The notes: generated from the sequence alone by a model not told the origin. 64,000 bases of DNA from Mesorhizobium sp. YIM 152430 (GCF_029210365.1 NZ_JARGES010000015.1:283779-347778), one strand, 5' to 3'; shown: positions 11,252 through 20,395, counted from the stretch's first letter. Numbers and translations: made by a program.

Positions 11252-11830
11252 ATGAGCGAAGCTTTGGAAGAAACGTCCCAGAAGGGCGAACTGCGCCGCC
11301 TCGCCGCCGCGATCCGCGAGGTCAAGACCAACAATGCCGACCGCACCGACGTCGTGGTCGATCTGCGCGAGGCCCAGCAGACCCGGCTCGAAATGCTCGC
11401 GCAGGATCTGGAGCAGGTCTTCGCCGACATCCCGCCCCACGACGAGCGCTTCGATCTGAACGTCACCGGCGGGCTTCAGCCGCGCCTGTGGATCGACGCG
11501 GTCAGCCACGTCACCATGGGCCGCGACAAGCGCACCTACCGCTTCCTGAAGGACACCCGCAACGGCCGCATCGTGCTTGCCGAAACGCCCGACATCAAGA
11601 AGGTTGCCAATGCCGTGACGCTCTATGTCGCCGAGCGCATGGTCGAGCGCGAGGCGGTGCTGGCGGGCGACCGCGAAATCCCCGCGCCCGTCCTCGGCGT
11701 TCTCGACAGCGAGCCGGCCAAGGCCGCCTTCGACGTCTTCACGTCGCTGGCGCTGTTCCTCGCCGGCGCGTTCGTCGGCGTCGCGGCGGTGCTCTATTTC
11801 GCCTGGGACCGCTTGGCGATCAGCTTCTGA
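11252..11830 (+). CDS. Conserved protein with C-terminal membrane anchor
   Basis: 192 aa. A helical N-terminal part (about 1-60) contains RLAAAIREVKTNN and heptad-like leucines. A middle region (LWIDAVSHVTMGRDKRTYRFLKDT) precedes one hydrophobic segment at about 163-185 (VFTSLALFLAGAFVGVAAV), which leaves a very short tail: a tail-anchored topology. I do not recognise a named domain; it looks like a conserved Hyphomicrobiales hypothetical. Its last 37 bases overlap the end of the convergent metallophosphoesterase gene. Confidence 0.8.
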   Translation: MSEALEETSQKGELRRLAAAIREVKTNNADRTDVVVDLREAQQTRLEMLAQDLEQVFADIPPHDERFDLNVTGGLQPRLWIDAVSHVTMGRDKRTYRFLKDTRNGRIVLAETPDIKKVANAVTLYVAERMVEREAVLAGDREIPAPVLGVLDSEPAKAAFDVFTSLALFLAGAFVGVAAVLYFAWDRLAISF

Positions 11831-12744
11831 CCGATCTCTTCTGCGGGCAGAAGCGTTTGCGCCACGATCTCGCGCACGCCCTCATGGCCGTGCACCAGCC
11901 CGCGCCGCTGGACGCGCACGTTCCAGCCGTCCGGCCCGCCGTCGATCTCGACGAGGTTATATTGCGCCGCCGGCTTCGACCCGCCGACCGCCTGCCCTGC
12001 TGCCGCGACGCCCAGAACCGGCACGCGCCCGTCGCGCCCGTCGAGCCAGTAGAGGCTCGGCAGATGGGTGTGGCCGTGCAGCACGAGTTCGGCGCCGTGG
12101 CGCAGCATCACCTTCTTGAACCGGCCGATGCCGTAAAGCCGCTTGTGCTGCGGCGCCGCGCCGCGCACCGGCGGATGGTGGATCAGGATCACCCGGCACA
12201 ACCCTTGCGTCTTTGCCTCGTCGAGCATCCGGCCGAGCCTGCGCGCCTGCGTCGAGCCGAAATAGCCCGACGCCATGAAGGGCGCCGTCGCGCGGGCCGA
12301 TGAAAGGCCGATGATCGCCATGTTTGCGCGCACGCGCATATAGGGAAAGGCGCCGCGATGCGCCGGCTGCGCCTTGCCGTCGCCCCACATCCACTTGCCC
12401 CAGGCCCGGCACGCCTTGTCGAGCGCGCCCGGCACATAGGCGTCGTGATTGCCCGGCACGACCGAGACGTCCTCGCCCGGCCCGACATTCTCGAGCCACT
12501 GGCGGGCGAACTCGACTTCCGCATCGAGCGCGAGGTTGACCAGATCGCCGGTGACCGCGATATGGTCGGGCGCGCGCGCCTTGATGTCGTCGAGCAGCAT
12601 CCCGATCACCTGGTCGTGGAGATTGGCCTTCCGGTTGCGCTGCCAGTTGATGTAGCCCGTGATCCGCTTCGAGGCGAGTTCACGATAGGACATGTCGGGA
12701 AGGGGGCCGAGGTGGACGTCCGAGAGATGAGCGAGCCTGAGCAT
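11794..12744 (-). CDS. Calcineurin-like metallophosphoesterase
   Basis: 316 aa. All metal-binding motifs of the family are present in order: LAHLSDVHLG, AVTGDLVN, PGNHDAY, ILIHHPP and VLHGHTHLPS. Such enzymes hydrolyse phosphoesters (for example cyclic nucleotides or UDP-diacylglucosamine) with a dinuclear metal centre; the substrate here is not evident. The start is ATG 12742-12744, which places the DxH motif right at the N-terminus as usual. The 3' end overlaps the convergent gene by 37 bases. Divergent from the Nudix gene, with a 50-base gap. Confidence 0.92.
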   Translation of the reverse strand: MLRLAHLSDVHLGPLPDMSYRELASKRITGYINWQRNRKANLHDQVIGMLLDDIKARAPDHIAVTGDLVNLALDAEVEFARQWLENVGPGEDVSVVPGNHDAYVPGALDKACRAWGKWMWGDGKAQPAHRGAFPYMRVRANMAIIGLSSARATAPFMASGYFGSTQARRLGRMLDEAKTQGLCRVILIHHPPVRGAAPQHKRLYGIGRFKKVMLRHGAELVLHGHTHLPSLYWLDGRDGRVPVLGVAAAGQAVGGSKPAAQYNLVEIDGGPDGWNVRVQRRGLVHGHEGVREIVAQTLLPAEEIGQKLIAKRSQAK

Positions 12745-12794
12745 ACCCTTCCTTACGATATGAAATTCCGCGTGACCACCCTGCGAGAAGCCGC

Positions 12795-13286
12795 ATGAGC
12801 GAGGCGTCCCGGTCAATGCCGACCCGGCTTCAATGGTTGCGGGTCAAACTCTTCCATGGCTGGTTTCTTTTGCGGCGCCCGATGACGCTGGGCGTGCGCG
12901 GCATCGTCCACGACGCTGAAGCGGGCACCGTCTTCCTCATCCGCCACACCTATATCGATGGCTGGCAACTGCCCGGCGGCGGCGTGGAAGTGGGCGAGAC
13001 GATGCGGCTTTCGCTCGAACGCGAACTCGCCGAGGAAGGCAATATCGCCTTCACCGCCGAGCCGCGGCTCGTCTCGATCCATCTCAACCGGCAGGCGAGC
13101 CCGCGCGATCATGTCGCGCTCTATCTCATCACCGAATATCGCCAGACGGCGCCGAAACTGCCCGATCACGAGATCGCCGAGGCCGGCTTCTTCCCGCTCG
13201 ACGCCCTGCCCGACGCGACCACCCCCGCGACAAGAAGACGCCTCGCCGAAGTGTTCGGCGACGCGGTTCTGGAGCATCATTGGTAG
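12795..13286 (+). CDS. Nudix hydrolase
   Basis: 163 aa. The Nudix box is intact as GGGVEVGETMRLSLERELAEEGNI (G-x5-E-x7-R-E-x-x-E-E-x-G). It would cleave a nucleoside diphosphate linked to a moiety X using Mg2+ held by the REL-EE helix. The LRVKLFHGWFLLRRPMTLGVRGIV N-terminus is typical of a small alphaproteobacterial subgroup. Substrate unknown. Divergent from the metallophosphoesterase. Confidence 0.93.
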   Translation: MSEASRSMPTRLQWLRVKLFHGWFLLRRPMTLGVRGIVHDAEAGTVFLIRHTYIDGWQLPGGGVEVGETMRLSLERELAEEGNIAFTAEPRLVSIHLNRQASPRDHVALYLITEYRQTAPKLPDHEIAEAGFFPLDALPDATTPATRRRLAEVFGDAVLEHHW

Positions 13287-13312
13287 CGCCGAGGGCGCGC
13301 CGAGATTCGGGT

Positions 13313-13570
13313 CTAATCAGCCGTAGGCAAACGCCGGATCGTGAATTCGATGATGTCGTCGGGCCGCTCGGCCCAGCTTTCGATCTCGGTCCAGTAGGCC
13401 TGTTTCGGCCAGCGGTCGAACCATTCCTGCGCCTTCACCCGCGCGTCGAGGCGCGGCAGGCGGAACGTCTCGCGCACGAAACCGTCGCGCGGATGGGGGC
13501 TGCCTTCTGCGCGATGCTTTTCGAGGCTGCGCCTCAACCCTTCCAGCGGTGGTCTGGCCGGCACCCGCAA
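13313..13570 (-). CDS. Small conserved hypothetical protein next to hemF
   Basis: About 85 aa. The likely body is PARPPLEGLRRSLEKHRAEG, then a basic stretch (DGFVRETFRLPRLDARVKAQEWFDRWP), ending in DDIIEFTIRRLPTAD. No ATG fits. An AAGGAG lies 7 bases before a TTG at 13568-13570 and 13 bases before a GTG at 13562-13564, so the start is non-canonical and uncertain. Codon usage and charge pattern look like a real gene. It is divergent from hemF. I do not recognise a family. Confidence 0.6.
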   Translation of the reverse strand: MRVPARPPLEGLRRSLEKHRAEGSPHPRDGFVRETFRLPRLDARVKAQEWFDRWPKQAYWTEIESWAERPDDIIEFTIRRLPTAD

Positions 13571-13684
13571 CAAAGAACTCCTTGACCCCAACGACCAACA
13601 GATTAGGGATCAGAGCGTCGAATTACGAGTCAAATGTTGAACGCGCGGGCCTGACCCACGGCGCAACTCCCCACGGAGACATGA

Positions 13685-14599
13685 ATGGAACGCCCCGACA
13701 TCCCAGCCGGCCTGCCCGACGACATCGAGGCGAAGAAGGCGGCTGCGAAGGCCTGGTTCGAAGAATTGCGCGACAAGATCGTCGCCGGCTTCGAGGCGAT
13801 CGAGGACGATCTGTCGGGACCGCACGCCTCCTGGGCGCCGGGCCGGTTCGAGCGCACCGAATGGCTGCGCGACGAGGGGCGCGGCGGCGGCGGCATCATG
13901 TCGATGATGCGCGGCCGCGTCTTCGAGAAGGTCGGTGTCCACACCTCGACCGTCCATGGCGAGTTCTCGCCCGAGTTTCGCCAGCAGATCCCCGGCGCCG
14001 ACGAGGACCCGCGCTTCTGGGCAAGCGGAATCTCGCTCATCGCCCACCCGCACAATCCCAACGTCCCGGCCGTCCACATGAACACGCGCATGGTGGTGAC
14101 CACGCGCCAGTGGTTCGGCGGCGGCGCCGACCTGACCCCGGTCCTCGACCGTCGCCGCAAGCAGGACGATCCCGATACGGCCACCTTCCACAAGGCGATG
14201 AAATTCGTCTGCGACAAGCACAAGGCGGTGGCCGACTACGACCGGCTGAAAGCCTGGTGCGACGAATATTTCTTCCTCCCCCACCGCGACGAGCCGCGCG
14301 GCGTCGGCGGCATTTTCTACGACTGGCTGAAAACACCGGAGGACAAGGGCGGCTGGAACGCCGACCTGCGCTTTTCCCAGGACGTCGGCCGCGCCTTCCT
14401 CGTCGTCTACAACCACCTCGTCCGCAAGAACTTCAACGACAACTGGACCGACGCCGACCGCGAGGAGCAGTTGATCCGCCGCGGCCGCTATGTCGAGTTC
14501 AACCTCCTCTACGACCGCGGCACGATCTTCGGCCTGAAGACCGGCGGCAACGTCGATTCCATCCTGTCGTCCATGCCGCCCGAGGTGAAGTGGCCGTAG
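13685..14599 (+). CDS. hemF: Oxygen-dependent coproporphyrinogen III oxidase
   Basis: 304 aa, full family length. It catalyses the aerobic oxidative decarboxylation of coproporphyrinogen III to protoporphyrinogen IX in haem synthesis. Signature stretches: [74 protein letters not shown] and [25 protein letters not shown]. The ATG at 13685 follows CGGAGA. Standalone unit; an oxygen-independent HemN is not in the window. Confidence 0.97.
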   Translation: MERPDIPAGLPDDIEAKKAAAKAWFEELRDKIVAGFEAIEDDLSGPHASWAPGRFERTEWLRDEGRGGGGIMSMMRGRVFEKVGVHTSTVHGEFSPEFRQQIPGADEDPRFWASGISLIAHPHNPNVPAVHMNTRMVVTTRQWFGGGADLTPVLDRRRKQDDPDTATFHKAMKFVCDKHKAVADYDRLKAWCDEYFFLPHRDEPRGVGGIFYDWLKTPEDKGGWNADLRFSQDVGRAFLVVYNHLVRKNFNDNWTDADREEQLIRRGRYVEFNLLYDRGTIFGLKTGGNVDSILSSMPPEVKWP

Positions 14600-14663
14600 G
14601 ATGGGCTCGGCTTAACGATACGAGTGAAGACGCGCCGCGCCTCATCTGCACCCTCAGCGCCGC

Positions 14664-14806
14664 ACCCCCACCCCCTACCCCTCCCCACAAGGAGGAGGGG
14701 ATCGCCGGCTTGGCGCCCGTCCGTTGGCGAGACGCCCGGCGGAAAGGGCATGGCGCGACGCGGACGCCCTCCCTCCCCCTTGTGGGGAGGGATAAAGGGT
14801 GGGGGT
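14664..14806. repeat. Palindromic intergenic repeat (copy C) in the hemF-esterase gap
   Basis: A 143-base element with arms 14664-14700 and 14770-14806. The left arm has the ACCCCCACCCCCTACCCCTC type of sequence with CACAAGGAGGAGG, and the right arm is an imperfect complement (CCCTTGTGGGGAGGGATAAAGGGTGGGGGT). It is clearly related to the 6224-6364 element, but the arms have diverged from each other and the centre differs. It fills most of the 377-base gap between hemF and the next gene; the rest of that gap (14600-14663, 14807-14948) shows nothing I can name. Confidence 0.8.
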
Positions 14807-14948
14807 CCGCTTCGCAAAATACCGTTCGCGCGATCATGCAGCGCAGCGCCGATCGCGTCGTCACTTTCCTCAGACCTCGAACGACAAGTTGCGCCTAAGC
14901 AACAGAGACCGAACACGAAATTGCGAGCGCATCTTCCTTAAATCACGC

Positions 14949-14967
14949 ATTAACCTTCTGCGTTAAT
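14949..14967. promoter_or_regulatory. Inverted repeat ATTAAC-N7-GTTAAT just upstream of a secreted hydrolase gene
   Basis: Perfect 6-base arms separated by CTTCTGC, ending 9 bases before the ATG at 14977. The position suits an operator or a site overlapping the transcript start. The binding protein is unknown; spacing between the TTAA cores is 9, not the 7 expected of a CtrA box. Confidence 0.4.
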
Positions 14968-14976
14968 CTCGCGTGC

Positions 14977-15735
14977 ATGAAGACAGCGCGCATCGTCACA
15001 TTAGCTTTGACTGTTGCAATCGCCTGGCCGGCCTTCGCCAGCGAGGTCGTGCCGTCTCCCGCCCTGCCCGCGCCGCAGCTTCCGGCGACGGCGGAGAGCG
15101 TGACGCGCGAGACCAATTTCACGCACCGCATCCACAAGCCGGCCCAGCCGAACGGGCGCACGATCATCCTGATGCACGGATCGGGCGGCGACGAGACGAC
15201 CTTGGTGCCGCTGGCGACCAAGATCGATCCGAACGCGACGCTGATCGGCATTCGCGGGCGCGTCGTGCAGGAGGGCGTGAAGCGCTGGTACAAGCGCATC
15301 ACCCCGACGAGCTTCGACCAGACCGACATTCGCGGCGAGGCGGCGGCGTTTGCGGAATTCTTCGCCCGCCTGGTCGGGAGCGAGGGGATCGACCTCGAGC
15401 GCACGACCTTCCTCGGCTATTCAAACGGCGCGAACCTGATCGCGGCGCTGTCGGTGCTGCATCCCGACGTGGTGAAGACGGCCGTCCTGCTGCGCCCGAT
15501 GCCCGTCCTCGAAACCGCGCCCCATGCCGACCTCGCCAAGGCGAAATTCCTGACCATCTCCGGCCGCGACGACACGCTCTACGCGCCCTTCGCGCCCAAG
15601 CTGGAGGCAATGTTCAAGTCCTGCGGCGCGGATGTGATGGCGAAGACCATCATCGCCGGCCACGACATCGGCGACGAGGACGCGAAGATCGCGTCGGAAT
15701 GGCTGGCGGGGTTGCAGATGGCGTCGGTGCAGTAG
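14977..15735 (+). CDS. Secreted alpha/beta hydrolase, phospholipase/carboxylesterase type
   Basis: 252 aa with a clear signal peptide (MKTARIVTLALTVAIAWPAFA, cleavage near 21). The mature part has an alpha/beta-hydrolase fold: IILMHGSGGDETTLVPLA, the nucleophile motif FLGYSNGANLIAAL (G-Y-S-N-G), the acid in LTISGRDDTLYAPF, and the histidine in IIAGHDIGDEDAK. This arrangement is typical of the phospholipase/carboxylesterase (YpfH/Lyso-phospholipase) family. Expected to be periplasmic; substrate unknown. An inverted repeat at 14949-14967 lies directly in front of the start. Confidence 0.88.
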   Translation: MKTARIVTLALTVAIAWPAFASEVVPSPALPAPQLPATAESVTRETNFTHRIHKPAQPNGRTIILMHGSGGDETTLVPLATKIDPNATLIGIRGRVVQEGVKRWYKRITPTSFDQTDIRGEAAAFAEFFARLVGSEGIDLERTTFLGYSNGANLIAALSVLHPDVVKTAVLLRPMPVLETAPHADLAKAKFLTISGRDDTLYAPFAPKLEAMFKSCGADVMAKTIIAGHDIGDEDAKIASEWLAGLQMASVQ

Positions 15736-15783
15736 CGCGACGGAGTGGGCGGCTCGCTACCTCTCAACTCCTAGCGTTGACCC

Positions 15784-16407
15784 TCAAGCCTGGATCACCA
15801 CCACATTCGCCCCCACCGGCACGCGCTCGTAAAGATCGATGATGTCGTGGTTGAGCATCCGCACGCAGCCCGACGACATGGCGAGGCCGATCGATTGCGG
15901 CTGGTTGGTGCCGTGGATGCGGAACATGGTGTCGCGGCCGCCGCGATGGAGATAGAGCGCGCGGGCGCCGAGCGGATTGTTCGGCCCGCCGGGCACACCG
16001 CCGGCGAATTCGCGATTGCGCGGGTCGCGGCTGATCATATTGGCGGTCGGCGTCCAGCTCGGCCACTGGGCCTTGCGGCCGACCGTGGCATTGCCGCGCA
16101 GCGCCAGCCCTTCCTTGCCGACGCCGATGCCATAGCGCATGGCCCGTCCGTCGCCCATCACGTAGTAGAGGCGGCGCACGGGCGTGTCGACGACGACCGT
16201 TCCCTTCGGATGTTTCGTCTCATAGGCGACTTCCTGCCGGCGCAGTTCCGGCTTGATCTTGTCGAGCGGGACGGCGCGCAGCGGGAAGCTCTCGTCCGGC
16301 AGCGCGGCATAGTTGAGCATGGCGGTGCGGTAATCGGTGCCGGCGGCCGTGCAGCCGGCGAGAAAGAGCGGAAGACCGGCCAGAAAGCCGCGACGCGAGA
16401 TGGACAT
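15784..16407 (-). CDS. L,D-transpeptidase (YkuD domain), lipoprotein-like
   Basis: 207 aa. The N-terminus ISRRGFLAGLPLFLAGC combines a twin-arginine-like RRGF with a lipobox (LAGC), suggesting a lipid-anchored periplasmic protein. The YkuD catalytic motif is complete: FRIHGTNQP followed by SSGCVRMLN with the nucleophilic Cys. L,D-transpeptidases make 3-3 peptidoglycan cross-links or attach proteins to peptidoglycan. Start ATG 16405-16407 chosen because it places the RR motif at residue 5. It has a paralogue in this window (28653-29435). Confidence 0.93.
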   Translation of the reverse strand: MSISRRGFLAGLPLFLAGCTAAGTDYRTAMLNYAALPDESFPLRAVPLDKIKPELRRQEVAYETKHPKGTVVVDTPVRRLYYVMGDGRAMRYGIGVGKEGLALRGNATVGRKAQWPSWTPTANMISRDPRNREFAGGVPGGPNNPLGARALYLHRGGRDTMFRIHGTNQPQSIGLAMSSGCVRMLNHDIIDLYERVPVGANVVVIQA

Positions 16408-16580
16408 GATGTTGCCTTTGACCAAGAAACCCCTGTCGATTTTCGTAAACGCGTATGGTTAACGATACCTTCCCGGACGGAAATTTGAAGGAACTTCCGC
16501 ACCGTCGTCAGGTTGAAGATGCATCGACGCCACACCCGGCGTCGGCTATCATTGGACGTTACCAGAAAGGGAGAAGACCG

Positions 16581-16766
16581 ATGAAGGAATTTCATTGCGG
16601 CTCGCTCGTTCCAGGTTGCGACTGGCACACCCGTCACGACGAAGAGGCGGAGGTGATGCGCCGCACCGTCGAGCACATGCGCCAGGCGCATGGCGAGGAC
16701 ACGATCCGCGAGACGATGGTCGAGGCCATTCGCTCGCGCATCACCAATGCGCAGAAGGCCGCCTAA
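16581..16766 (+). CDS. DUF1059 small protein
   Basis: 61 aa, MKEFHCGSLVPGCDWHTRHD and onward, with a Cys-x6-C-x-W-H cluster followed by an amphipathic helix (EEAEVMRRTVEHMRQAHGED). This matches DUF1059, small proteins of unknown function, possibly metal-binding through the Cys/His set. The ATG at 16581 follows GGGAGA. Its end overlaps the end of the convergent cca gene by 4 bases. A second, more diverged DUF1059-type protein is at 44261-44467. Confidence 0.85.
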   Translation: MKEFHCGSLVPGCDWHTRHDEEAEVMRRTVEHMRQAHGEDTIRETMVEAIRSRITNAQKAA

Positions 16767-18022
16767 TCTTTCAAAAGGTCGCGCGCTCGCTCGAGAAGCG
16801 CGTCGCGGCCGATGATGAAGCCGGACGATGTCCATTCGTCCTTCAAGGTTGCGAGCGCCTTGCCGAGGCGCTCGTCCTGCGGCGCGCCGAGCGCGACTAG
16901 GTCGCGGCCCTGGATCGGGAATTTCGGCGCGTCCCATCCTTCGGCATATTTCAGCAATTGCGAATATTGGCCCGCCGCGACGAGATCGAGGTCGTTCTGG
17001 ACTGCTCGGGTCCGGGCTGCGGCGAGCGCGATCTTCAACTTATCCACCGCCGGTTGACGTCCGGCCGAAAACATCCGTTTTGCCAGCGCAATCTCGCTGG
17101 TTTCAGCCGGAATTTCACCGAAACCGGCCCATTCATCCAGTCTTTTGGCCTCGTTCTTCGACAGTTTCAGCCGCTCGGAAAAACTATCCACGCGTTCGCG
17201 CGTCGGCGGGATGATCGACATCAGGCGCAGCATCGGATCGATCGCCCATCCAAGATCGCGCCCGGCAGCGATCAATCCGGGAACCGCATCGATGCCCCAT
17301 TTCTCGCTCTCGGGCAGTGCCGCGGTCAGGACGCCGGACTGGCGCATCCAGAGCAGCGCGCGGGACGGGTCGGGAGCTGAGAGGATTTTCTTGAGTTCGG
17401 CCCAGATGCGCTCGGCGGAAAGCTGGGAAAGGCCCGATTTCAGCCGTGCCGACGCCTTGATCCCCTCCGCATCCGGCCGCCCGGAGCCGTACCAGGCGAA
17501 GAAGCGGTAGAAGCGCAGGATGCGCAGATAGTCCTCGCGAATGCGGTCCTCGGCATTGCCGATGAAGCGGAGATTTCGCTTTTGAAGATCGGCGATGCCG
17601 CCGACGAGGTCGATGACATGGCCGTCGGCGGTGGCGTAGAGCGCGTTGATGGTGAAGTCGCGCCGTTCGGCGTCGACCTGCCAGTCGCGGCCGAAGGCGA
17701 CGGTGGCGTGGCGGCCGTGGTTTTCCACGTCGGCGCGCAAGGTCGTGACTTCAAAGGGTTTTCCATGCGCGACGACGGTGATCGTGCCATGCGCCTTGCC
17801 GGTCGGGACCGGCTTGAAACCGGCCGCAGCAGTGCGCCGTTCGGTTTCGTCCGGCAGGCAGGTCGTGGCGATGTCGATATCGGTGACCGGCTCGCCCAGA
17901 AGCGCGTTGCGCACCGCCCCGCCGGCGATCCGCGCCTCCTCGCCATCGGCCGACAGGACGGCCAGCAGCTTTTGCAGCGTCCTGTCCTTCAGCCACGGCG
18001 CATCGGATATGGAAACGCTCAC
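16763..18022 (-). CDS. cca: CCA-adding enzyme / tRNA nucleotidyltransferase
   Basis: 419 aa, class II nucleotidyltransferase of the polymerase beta family. Motifs: ARIAGGAVRNALLG, then EPVTDIDIATTCLPDET with the metal-binding DxD, RDFTINALYA, GIADLQKRNLRFIGNAEDRIREDYLRILRFYRF. These motifs define CCA-adding or poly(A)-polymerase-type enzymes; the length and context favour CCA addition. The 3' half is the helical tRNA-binding part. Its ATG overlaps the stop of the upstream CoA-Nudix gene (ATGA), an arrangement conserved in rhizobia. Confidence 0.93.
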   Translation of the reverse strand: MSVSISDAPWLKDRTLQKLLAVLSADGEEARIAGGAVRNALLGEPVTDIDIATTCLPDETERRTAAAGFKPVPTGKAHGTITVVAHGKPFEVTTLRADVENHGRHATVAFGRDWQVDAERRDFTINALYATADGHVIDLVGGIADLQKRNLRFIGNAEDRIREDYLRILRFYRFFAWYGSGRPDAEGIKASARLKSGLSQLSAERIWAELKKILSAPDPSRALLWMRQSGVLTAALPESEKWGIDAVPGLIAAGRDLGWAIDPMLRLMSIIPPTRERVDSFSERLKLSKNEAKRLDEWAGFGEIPAETSEIALAKRMFSAGRQPAVDKLKIALAAARTRAVQNDLDLVAAGQYSQLLKYAEGWDAPKFPIQGRDLVALGAPQDERLGKALATLKDEWTSSGFIIGRDALLERARDLLKD

Positions 18023-18657
18023 GCATAGAGCCTTTCATAAAGCGTGCGGATGATGCCGGCGGTCACGCCCCAGATATACCGCTCGCCGAAAGGCATCGTG
18101 TAGAAGAAGCGTTCGCGCTCCTGCCAGATGCGGCTGTCGCGGGTGTGGTTGGCCGGGTCCATCAGGAAGGACAGCGGCACCTCGAAGGCGTCGTCGACCT
18201 CGTCCTCGTTGAGCGTCAGCATGAAACCCGGCCGGGCGATGCCGAGCACCGGCGAAATGCGGAAACCGGAGCCCGAGACATAATCCGGCATCCGGCCGAC
18301 GATCTCGATCGTCTCGGCGCCGATGCCGATTTCCTCTTCCGTCTCGCGGATGGCGGCGAATTCGGGCGTCGGGTCGGTCGCATCGATCCGCCCGCCGGGA
18401 AAGGCGATCTGGCCGGAATGGCTGCGCAGTTTCTCGGTGCGCTTGGTGAGAATGATCGTCGCGCCGCCCGGATGGTCGACGGCGGCGATCATGACGGCCG
18501 CGTCGCGCAGGCGCTCATGGACGATCAGATGGCGCAGGTCCGGGTTGAGATGATGGTCGCCATAGTCGGTCTCGCCATGCGGCGCCTGTTCGCGCGCGGC
18601 GCGGCGGCGAAAATCGGCGGCCGAGAAAAGCGGTGCGTCAAGTGCTTCAGCCCGCAA
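18019..18657 (-). CDS. CoA pyrophosphatase (Nudix hydrolase)
   Basis: 212 aa. It contains SGQIAFPGGRIDATDPTPEFAAIRETEEEIGI, where the UPF0035 signature (LRSHSGQIAFPGG) merges with the Nudix box, characteristic of NudL/CoAse enzymes that split CoA into 3',5'-ADP and phosphopantetheine. The C-terminal ERYIWGVTAGIIRTLYERLY is also typical. Overlaps cca by 4 bases (start-stop) and likely the middle of a DUF1285-CoAse-cca operon; the upstream DUF1285 gene overlaps it by 11 bases. Confidence 0.93.
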   Translation of the reverse strand: MRAEALDAPLFSAADFRRRAAREQAPHGETDYGDHHLNPDLRHLIVHERLRDAAVMIAAVDHPGGATIILTKRTEKLRSHSGQIAFPGGRIDATDPTPEFAAIRETEEEIGIGAETIEIVGRMPDYVSGSGFRISPVLGIARPGFMLTLNEDEVDDAFEVPLSFLMDPANHTRDSRIWQERERFFYTMPFGERYIWGVTAGIIRTLYERLYA

Positions 18658-19282
18658 GACGGTTCAGCTCCGCAACCGGCATGACCGGAAAGATCTCACC
18701 CTTCGAGCGGACGCAGAACATCGCGCGTCCGTCGATCTCGATCTCCTCGCCGATCTCGGCCAACTGGTACATGACCGGCCGCGCGACGAGCGCTTCGAGC
18801 CGGCCGCGGACATGGAGATAGGGTTTCAGGCCGCCGGTCTCGTCCTCGTCGACGAATCGCAGCGGATGCTCCGGCCCGGCTTCGACCACGTCGCCGACAT
18901 TTGTGCGGAAGGTCAGGACCTGGTCTTCGCCCCTGCCGGAAACGTCCATCTCGACGGCGAGGAAATGCGCGTCCTCGACGCGGATGCCGACCTTTTCGAC
19001 CGGCGTGACGAGATAGGTGTTGCCGTCCTCGTCCTTGCGCAGGACGGAGGAGAAAAGCTGGACGAGCGGCATTCGGCCGATCGGCGTTCCCATGTAGAAC
19101 CAGGTGCCGTCCGCCTTGATCTCCATGTCGAGATCGCCGCAGAATTCCGGGTTCCATCTGTCGACGGGCGCGGCCCCCTTGCCGGCGCGCGCAGCCCTTG
19201 AAATCAGCGCTTCGAGGCCGGCACTGTCGGTTGCCCCGGCGAGGCCGGCCGCTTGCGTGGAGGTTTTCTGTGCATCGGTCAT
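18647..19282 (-). CDS. DUF1285 protein
   Basis: 211 aa. The body runs RWNPEFCGDLDMEIKADGTWFYMGTPIGR, then LFSSVLRKDEDGNTYLVTPVEKVGI, then EIDGRAMFCVRSKGEIFPVMP, matching DUF1285, a two-lobed family of unknown function. The frame is open much further upstream, but ATG 19280-19282 (MTDAQK) is the first credible start, because further extension would run into the divergent MoxR operon leader. First gene of the DUF1285-CoAse-cca unit. Confidence 0.88.
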   Translation of the reverse strand: MTDAQKTSTQAAGLAGATDSAGLEALISRAARAGKGAAPVDRWNPEFCGDLDMEIKADGTWFYMGTPIGRMPLVQLFSSVLRKDEDGNTYLVTPVEKVGIRVEDAHFLAVEMDVSGRGEDQVLTFRTNVGDVVEAGPEHPLRFVDEDETGGLKPYLHVRGRLEALVARPVMYQLAEIGEEIEIDGRAMFCVRSKGEIFPVMPVAELNRLAG

Positions 19283-19390
19283 CGTCACGAAATAGTCACT
19301 GTTGTTTCGCTTGTCAGCACAGGCGTACCATTTAAGTTGAACGCACCGGTTGCGCCAAGGCGTGAATTGCCCGAGCAAAAGGACTGCCAG

Positions 19391-20395
19391 ATGAGCCTGA
19401 CCATCAAGGAACCAGCGATGAGCGAGACCGAGATGGTGGCAGAAGCCGAACGGGCTCTGTCCGAAATCGGCAAGGTGCGCGAGGCCGTCGGCAAGGTGAT
19501 CTTCGGCCAGGAGCAGGTGGTCGAGCGCACGCTGGTGGCGATTCTTGCAGGCGGCCACGGCCTGCTCGTCGGCGTGCCGGGCCTGGCCAAGACCAAGCTG
19601 GTCGAGACCCTTGGCACCGTGCTCGGTCTCGACGGACGGCGCATCCAGTTCACGCCCGACCTGATGCCCTCCGACATTCTCGGCTCCGAAGTGATGGAGC
19701 AGGACGAGACGGGCCGCCGCTCCTTCCGCTTCATCAGGGGACCGATCTTCGCGCAGCTCCTGATGGCCGACGAAATCAACCGCGCCTCGCCGCGCACGCA
19801 GTCGGCGCTTTTACAGTCGATGCAGGAGTATCACGTCACGGTGGCCGGCGAGCGGCACGACCTGCCCTCCCCGTTCCATGTGCTCGCGACGCAGAACCCG
19901 CTGGAGCAGGAAGGCACCTATCCGCTGCCCGAAGCGCAGCTCGACCGCTTTTTGATGCAGATCGACATCGACTATCCCGAACTCGCCGCCGAACGCCGCA
20001 TCCTGATCGAGACGACGGGCACCAGTGACCAGAAGGCGGAAAACGTGCTCGATGCCGCGCGGCTGAAAACCGTGCAGGCGCTGATCCGGCGGATGCCGGT
20101 GCCCGAAAGCGTGGTCGACGCCATCCTGAAGCTGGTGCGCTCGGCACGTCCCGGCGCCGGCGACGCCGAAACAGACCGGCACGTTTCCTGGGGACCGGGG
20201 CCCCGCGCCAGCCAGGCGCTGACGCTGTGCGCCCGCGCCCGCGCGCTCTATGATGGGCGGCTCGCGCCCTCCATCGACGACGTGCGCGACCTTGCCGAGC
20301 CCGTGCTCCAGCACCGCATGGCGCTGACCTTCGCCGCAAGGGCCGAGGGCATGACGGTTCGCGACGTCATCGCGCGGCTGGCAAAGGCGGTCTGA
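19391..20395 (+). CDS. MoxR-family AAA+ ATPase
   Basis: 334 aa. Walker A is GHGLLVGVPGLAKTKLVET, Walker B is LLMADEINRASPRTQSALLQSMQE, sensor 1 is HVLATQNPLEQEGTYPLPEAQLDRF. This is the MoxR/RavA clade of AAA+ chaperones that work with VWA-domain proteins to activate or insert cofactors into partner complexes. The start at 19391 has AAAGGA upstream. First gene of a four-gene operon with TGATG/GTGA overlaps. Confidence 0.93.
   Translation: MSLTIKEPAMSETEMVAEAERALSEIGKVREAVGKVIFGQEQVVERTLVAILAGGHGLLVGVPGLAKTKLVETLGTVLGLDGRRIQFTPDLMPSDILGSEVMEQDETGRRSFRFIRGPIFAQLLMADEINRASPRTQSALLQSMQEYHVTVAGERHDLPSPFHVLATQNPLEQEGTYPLPEAQLDRFLMQIDIDYPELAAERRILIETTGTSDQKAENVLDAARLKTVQALIRRMPVPESVVDAILKLVRSARPGAGDAETDRHVSWGPGPRASQALTLCARARALYDGRLAPSIDDVRDLAEPVLQHRMALTFAARAEGMTVRDVIARLAKAV

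Noticed and set aside
14949..14967. CtrA binding site
   Set aside because: TTAA cores are separated by 9 bases instead of 7.
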